This document shows positions 59,295 through 64,000 of a DNA stretch of 64,000 nt, in pieces (position 1 is the first letter of the stretch; the number at the start of each line of letters is the position of its first letter). The stretch is from Begonia masoniana. Lineage: Eukaryota > Streptophyta > Magnoliopsida > Cucurbitales > Begoniaceae. Position numbers and translations under genes: made by a program. The stretch is from positions 20,553,432 through 20,617,431 of the forward strand of contig CM039509.1 in assembly GCA_022432975.1 (NCBI GenBank), in the 5' to 3' direction. The notes below the pieces were generated by a model that saw only the letters and a list, made by a program, of their open reading frames with translations, was not told the DNA's origin and searched no databases.

Positions 59295-60188
59295 GTTAGA
59301 CTGTATGGAGTTCCAAGCACTATAGTTTCTGACCAAGACTCTAGATTTACGTCGAAGTTTTGGAAGAGCCTGCATAAGGCTATGGGTACACAGCTCAACT
59401 TTAGCACAGCCTTTCACCCTCAAACAGATGGACAATCTGAAAGGACTATCTAAACGTTGGAGGACATGCTTCGTGCATGCATATTAGATTTTCAAGGATC
59501 TTGGAGTAAGTATTTATCGTTGGTGGAATTCTCTTATAACAACAGTTTTCAGGCAACCATAGGTATGGCACCGTATGAAGCGTTGTATGGACGAAAATGC
59601 AGATCTCCTTTGTATTGGGACGAAGTTGGGGAAGCACATTTGATTGGTCCTGATTTTATGCAGCAAACAGTGGAGAAGATTGCCCTCATCCAACAGAGAA
59701 TCTTAACAGCTCAAAGCCGACAGAAAAGCTATGCCGATAAGAGACGTAGAGAATTAGAGTTTGAAGTTGGTGATGAAGTTTTTCTTAAGGTATCACCATT
59801 CAAGGGAGTTGTGAGATTTGAAAAGAGAGGCAAGTTGAACCCCAGATATATTGGACCATTCTCAATCTTGAAGAGGATTAGGAAGACAGCTTACCAATTA
59901 CAGTTACCAACTTCTATGGAAGGAATCCATAATGTGTTCCATGTTTCCATGTTGAAGAAGTGTATGCGGGATCCATCTCAGATTGCGGAACAGCAGAACA
60001 TTGAAGTTCATCCTACCCTTACCTACGAGGAGAAACCTGTAGAAATTTTGGACTATGCAACAAAAGTACTACGTAATAAGGAAGTTCAGCTAGCGAAGGT
60101 GTTATGGCGTAATCAAAATGTAGAGGAGGCAACTTGGGAAAGTCTGCAGGACATGAGGAGCCGTTATCCTGAGCTGTTTAAGCACTGA
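59295..60188 (+). pseudogene. Integrase C-terminal half and chromodomain-like tail of element G
   Basis: It starts abruptly at [18 protein letters not shown]. An in-frame TAA at 59451 sits where relatives have Gln (SERTI-stop-TLED). It then stays open to the TGA at 60186, with [49 protein letters not shown] and a tail with VLRNKEVQLAKVLW. This is the same architecture as elements D, E and F. With no RT it cannot move by itself. Confidence 0.9.
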
Positions 60189-60582
60189 ATTTTGAGGACA
60201 AAACTCTTTTAAGGAGGGTAGATTGTAGCAACCGGTATTGTTCACCTTAATCAATTAATAACATCATTTTGTAACTTTTTACTTTATGGAATTTAGTGAA
60301 TTTGATTGGTTGATTAAATAGGTTAAAGTTGGTTAGCCAAGGCCATTTGTGTAAATGTGAAGCAATGTTATAAAAGGAAGGGTTAGTGAAGAATAGCCGT
60401 CACTGTTTCATTATTTACCTCTTTCGGCATACAGCAGCTCAGCAGACACTCCCTCTCTCGGCGATTTCCCTCCCATTCTCTCCAAGCTAGGTGAGTTCTA
60501 CTTCGATTTCTTGCTGCATTGTAACTATCGATGTTAGAGGGGATTTTAAATGCGCGTTTGGAGAATGCTGTAAGTGAGAGTT

Positions 60583-63264
60583 TGTAACACCCGAGATTTT
60601 TTTAAAAGGAAAAATTGGAAAGAAATTAAAAGTATAATAAGATAGTTGTTTTATTTGATTTAAAAGAAATAGCAAAAAGAAGGGAAAGTAATTAAGAGTA
60701 ACTTAAACGGTTTATTAACGAAAATTTATAATTTGAGAACGGGATTTAATGGAATTTTTGGAAGGGCAGAATGGTAATGTGGGTTTATTAAGTGGTATTG
60801 ATTATTATTATGATTATTATTATTATTATTATTAATAAAAAAAAAACAAAACAAAACAAACAACAGAATCGCCATTCTATTGTTCGTCGAGCCCGAGCAC
60901 CCGAGAGCGAGGGCGAGCACCCGAGAGCAAGAGAGAGAGAGAGGCGAGCGACCTCCGGCGACCCGCGGCTTCGACCACTGCTCAGGCGAGCAACCTCTGG
61001 CGATCTGAAGCCAGAGCGTGGTTTGGTTTTTCCGCGCCTGACCCGACCGAGAAATAGGTAACTTCTCCTCCCTGTTTCTCTCTGTTAATCGGCCGTGGGG
61101 TAGTCTGCGGTTGGGTCGTTTTCTTGGTTGTTTTGTGAAGGAATTTTGGAGAATTTAGTGGTGTGTGAGGAGCGATCCATGGAGGGCTAGGGTACCCCTG
61201 TTTTCTGAGTGAAAACCGTGAGGCGTGTGCTGTGAATTTGGGGCTTCTGGATTTGGAAACTTTATATTTTGTTAATGTATGCATAATAGGTTAGAATATG
61301 AAAGATTAGTGAGGAATTGAGAAAGTCTTGATGAAAAATCGAAAATGGGAATGTTGCACCCTAAAATCCGGTTTTGTTTTTAGGAGTTTTGACCTAGCTA
61401 GAGTTATTTGTTTTAAAATTCCTTTTGGTACGTTAAAATAGATTATTAGAGGAGTACGTGGCCGCTGGAATCGTTCGATTCCAATAATCAACACAAAATT
61501 TACGCTCGTTTGAAGTTTCGGGTCGGTTTTTACCGAACCCAAATTAGTGGCCCATTTAGTTAGATTTTAATTGGATTAAGCTAGAAATAGTAGTTTGAGA
61601 GTAATTGGTAAATGTAGGCTTGATTTAATGAGGTTTGAATATTTGTCGTAGGTTGAGCCGTAGGTGGACAGGTAACCGAGAATCCTCATCGGGTTAGGAC
61701 GCTAGGTAAGTAGTGGACGTGTGTTTGTTGCCTTCGGGCCTACACCACAGAACGGTAGGATTTATTGTTTGATAGTGTATTGTTAGTGTTTGAGATTGTT
61801 GCTTTGTTCTGATTTGGTTGCTTGAATGTCTGGTTAAGTACGGTTTTAAACGTTTGGTTGTGGTTAAGAGTGGTTTTAAATGTTTGGTTGTGGTTAAGCA
61901 TGTTTTGAATGTTTTGTGTTGGTTAAGCATTAGTGGCATATGCATGGTTTTGAAAGTGGTCGGTTGGCGGTGGCTCCTCATCGCGAAGTAGTGTCTGAAA
62001 TATGGCAAGCTTCGGGAGGTTTCCACAAAAGCTGTGTAGTGGCTCCTCGTCGCGAAGTAGTGTCTGAAATATGGCAAGCTTCGGGAGGTTTCCACAAAAG
62101 CTGTGTAGTGGCTCCTCGTTATATGGCAAGGTTCGGGAGGTTTCCACAAAAGCTGTGTAGTGGCTCCTCGTCGCGAAGTAGTGTTTGAAATATGGCAAGC
62201 TTCGGGAGGTTTCCACAAAAGCTGTGTAGTGGCTCCTCGTCGCGAAGTAGTGTCTGAAATATGGCAAGCTTCGGGAGGTTCTGCAAGAGGCACCTAACTG
62301 TGTATTCGTAAGACGTTGTGTGATAGTTGGTTAAAGTGTAAGGCACTTCGGTGCGAGAAACTAAGGCACTTCGGTGCGGGCAAGTAAGGCATCCTTTCGG
62401 GTGCGGGCAATTAGCATTGTGTGGTCGTGTTGTTGTGTTGTGTTGAGTCGGTTTGTTGAGTTGCCTTGGAGTGTGGTGTTATGTTGTTGTGTTGGGTAAT
62501 GTTGTGTTGCGTTGTAGTGCTGAGTGGTGTTGTGTTGTTATGTTAGGGTTGTGTGAGGTTGTGTGTGCATTGTGCTTGTTTATATTTGTTATCCCTACTT
62601 GCTAAGCGTAAGCTTACGTGTGTGTGTGTGTTCTGTGGTGTAGGTGACGACTGGAGTACAGGTTAGAGCTACGAGAAAAGCTGGGATTAGGACGCAGTCG
62701 TTGATGTACGCTGTATGCTGGTGCGGGCAGTTGTCGGGGCGCCTCGACTATGGTCTTCGGGAGTGTGGGATTTGTATTTTAATAGTATTGTAAATGTCTG
62801 TTTGTGGAATTGTTGGAAATGCGTAATGTTTTTGGTTGACAGTTATGAGATAGCTATGTGTCAGGGTGATGTTTTGCTAGTTAGGAATGTTAGTATTTTA
62901 TAGTTTCCTATTTACTGTTGTTTGGAGATTTTTATTTGTAGGATTGTTGAGTGGATAGTTGAGGAAGAATATTCTGGTTGGGAATTGGTTTGTGTGCAGG
63001 TACCTAGCATTTTGGAGGCGCCATTTTCAGGCGTTACTTTGCCGAAATTTTCGGGAAGGACGCCGTGGTGCTGAAAGGTTAGGGGTAAGGGAATTGATGT
63101 GTCTAGGCAGCTAGATATGAAGTAAGAGAGTTTCGGGAGTTTAGTTTTAAATTCAGCTGTGTAAGTTTCTTTTATGTTTGAGAGTTTTATTTTTCATTAT
63201 GATTTACCGTGGGATTGGTTAGCTAAGTAGCGCACCGAGCCAGGGTGGGTTCGGGGGCGTTACA
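60583..63264 (+). mobile_element. Solo LTR H, Tekay-like family (2.7 kb)
   Basis: TGTAACACCCGAG to GGGGGCGTTACA, 2682 bp, with a perfect duplication GAGTT at 60578-60582 and 63265-63269. It is the same family as 33216-36443. Donor-like TAGGTAAGT is at 61703-61711 and the acceptor-like AG at 62642-62643, with a 69-bp array between. There is no internal region, so it is a product of LTR recombination. Confidence 0.93.
61972..62282 (+). repeat. Tandem array of five 69-bp units
   Basis: The unit contains GGCTCCTCGTCGCGAAGTAG, TGAAATATGGCAAGCTTCGG and GAGGTTTCCACAAAAGCTG. The third unit has a 17-bp deletion. Long minus-strand frames here are repeat translations. Confidence 0.93.
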
Positions 63265-63604
63265 GAGTTAGTTTGGGTTTGGGGCATATTAGAAATGCTT
63301 GATGATCTGAGTTCCCAAACTAGTTTCCTTATGAGTTCTGATAGATTTGAGGATAGTTTAGAATGAAGCTTAACTAATACTCTATCTACGGCTATAGGTT
63401 TGAGCAAAACCCGAAGTAGGTTGCAACCAAGCTTTTCCAGGAAACCAGGTAAGTAGAGTATGTGTGTGCCTTCGAGTCTACATCACAAAACAGTAGGTTT
63501 ATGCTTGTTTAAATGTTTTCTGTATGTCATGTATCATGTTTTTGGAAAGAACACGAAAAATGAATTTACATGTAATGACATGGCAAGGTATGAACAAAAT
63601 GTAA

Positions 63605-63799
63605 CAGATCAGCAGTTAAGGGAACTAATCCGCCCCTTAATTTATGAAGAGGATGTATGACTATGGGAAAATTGATCCGCTTCCCAATAGAATTTAGGAT
63701 CAGATCAGCTGTTAAAGGAACTAATCCGCCCCTTAATTGATGAAGAGGATGTATGACTTTGGGAAAAATGATCCAACTCCCAATGGAACCGAGGGATCA
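63605..63799 (+). repeat. Two-copy 96-bp tandem repeat
   Basis: Copies start at 63605 and 63701, each with GGAACTAATCCGCCCCTTAA and GATGAAGAGGATGTATGACT-like phrases. Confidence 0.9.
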
Positions 63800-64000
63800 G
63801 ATTAGATAAAGAACGTGAATGCAACAGAGATGTGAAAGTAGAAACTACATGTCTAGGATTTATGTTTCAGCATTTCATTTCATTGTTGTTTTATTTACTT
63901 AGTATTAGGCTAATAGATGAGTTTTGTGATGTAGGTGAAGAAGTTTCAGCAGGTGGGTTCTCTGATTATGTTGAGGACTAGGCTGGTTGGAGGAGTACAT

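Larger units (their letters stand above)
58663..64000 (+). mobile_element. Element G: rearranged Tekay-like element (runs off window)
   Basis: Parts in order: 5' LTR start (58663-59015), a foreign LTR edge (59016-59294), the second half of integrase with chromodomain-like tail (59295-60188), polypurine tract (60205-60222) and 3' LTR (60224-60582 plus 63270-64000), which is split by solo LTR H. Gag, protease, RT, RNase H and half of integrase are missing. The candidate target duplication GCTTC is at 58658-58662; its partner is outside the window. Confidence 0.85.
60224..64000 (+). repeat. 3' LTR of element G, split by solo LTR H (incomplete)
   Basis: Pieces 60224-60582 and 63270-64000. The second piece holds donor-like CAGGTAAGT (63446-63454), a 96-bp tandem repeat (63605-63799) and acceptor-like TGTAG/GT (AG at 63933-63934). 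The end lies beyond the window. Confidence 0.85.

Noticed and set aside
61694..62293. A 199-codon minus-strand frame with internal repeats
   Set aside because: It is a translation of the 69-bp tandem array in solo LTR H; the repeat unit length, a multiple of three, keeps the frame open.

Overview
This is a stretch of a flowering-plant nuclear genome, probably a eudicot. It has spliced nuclear genes, plant-type leucine-rich repeats, plant Ty3/gypsy and Ty1/copia elements, and Cassandra elements carrying a 5S-rRNA-like domain. The species cannot be named from the sequence. Roughly 85-90% of the window is LTR retrotransposon, and most of it is nested.

Layout. 1-2174: part of a minus-strand Ty3/gypsy element (gag start, leader, LTR, and a pol tail on the far side of the LTR). 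3012-11328: a Cassandra element whose first LTR is split inside its 5S domain by a 7.5-kb gag-only gypsy element (3287-10774, target duplication GACTG). 11334-13708: no recognisable gene. 13709-22671: a decayed minus-strand Tekay/Del-type chromovirus (element F, duplication CACCC). 23812-25002: an intact secreted LRR-protein gene. 25410-26415: a large imperfect foldback. 27273-28201 (minus): a complete five-exon ARF-family small GTPase gene. 28748-29038 (minus): a broken fragment of D-3-phosphoglycerate dehydrogenase. 29039 to the end: a stack of nested retrotransposons.

The stack reads outward to inward: a copia element (from 29039) is broken at 31620 by Tekay-type element D. D's LTR at 31621 holds a solo Tat/Athila-type LTR (31633-33214, duplication TCCTC), and at that LTR's edge sits a solo Tekay-like LTR (33216-36443, duplication ATCAT). 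D's integrase is split by element E (39275-49407, duplication TATAG). D's other LTR is broken at 54312 by a Tat/Athila-type element, which is broken at 58415 by a Cassandra LTR, which is broken at 58662 by element G, whose LTR holds solo LTR H (60583-63264, duplication GAGTT). Only H closes on the right, so the outer elements should resume beyond 64000.

The most unusual signal is shared by seven different Tekay-like LTR families here, on their own sense strands: a splice-donor-like AGGTAAGT, a CCTACAYC box 30-55 bases later, then 0.5-1.4 kb further a CTAAG-rich box and a splice-acceptor-like TRTAG/GT. In five of the seven, the interval contains a family-specific tandem repeat. This looks like a conserved intron or RNA-processing module inside the LTR. 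All coordinates were read by eye. Percent identities are deliberately not given, and lineage names rest on motif recognition rather than on a search.
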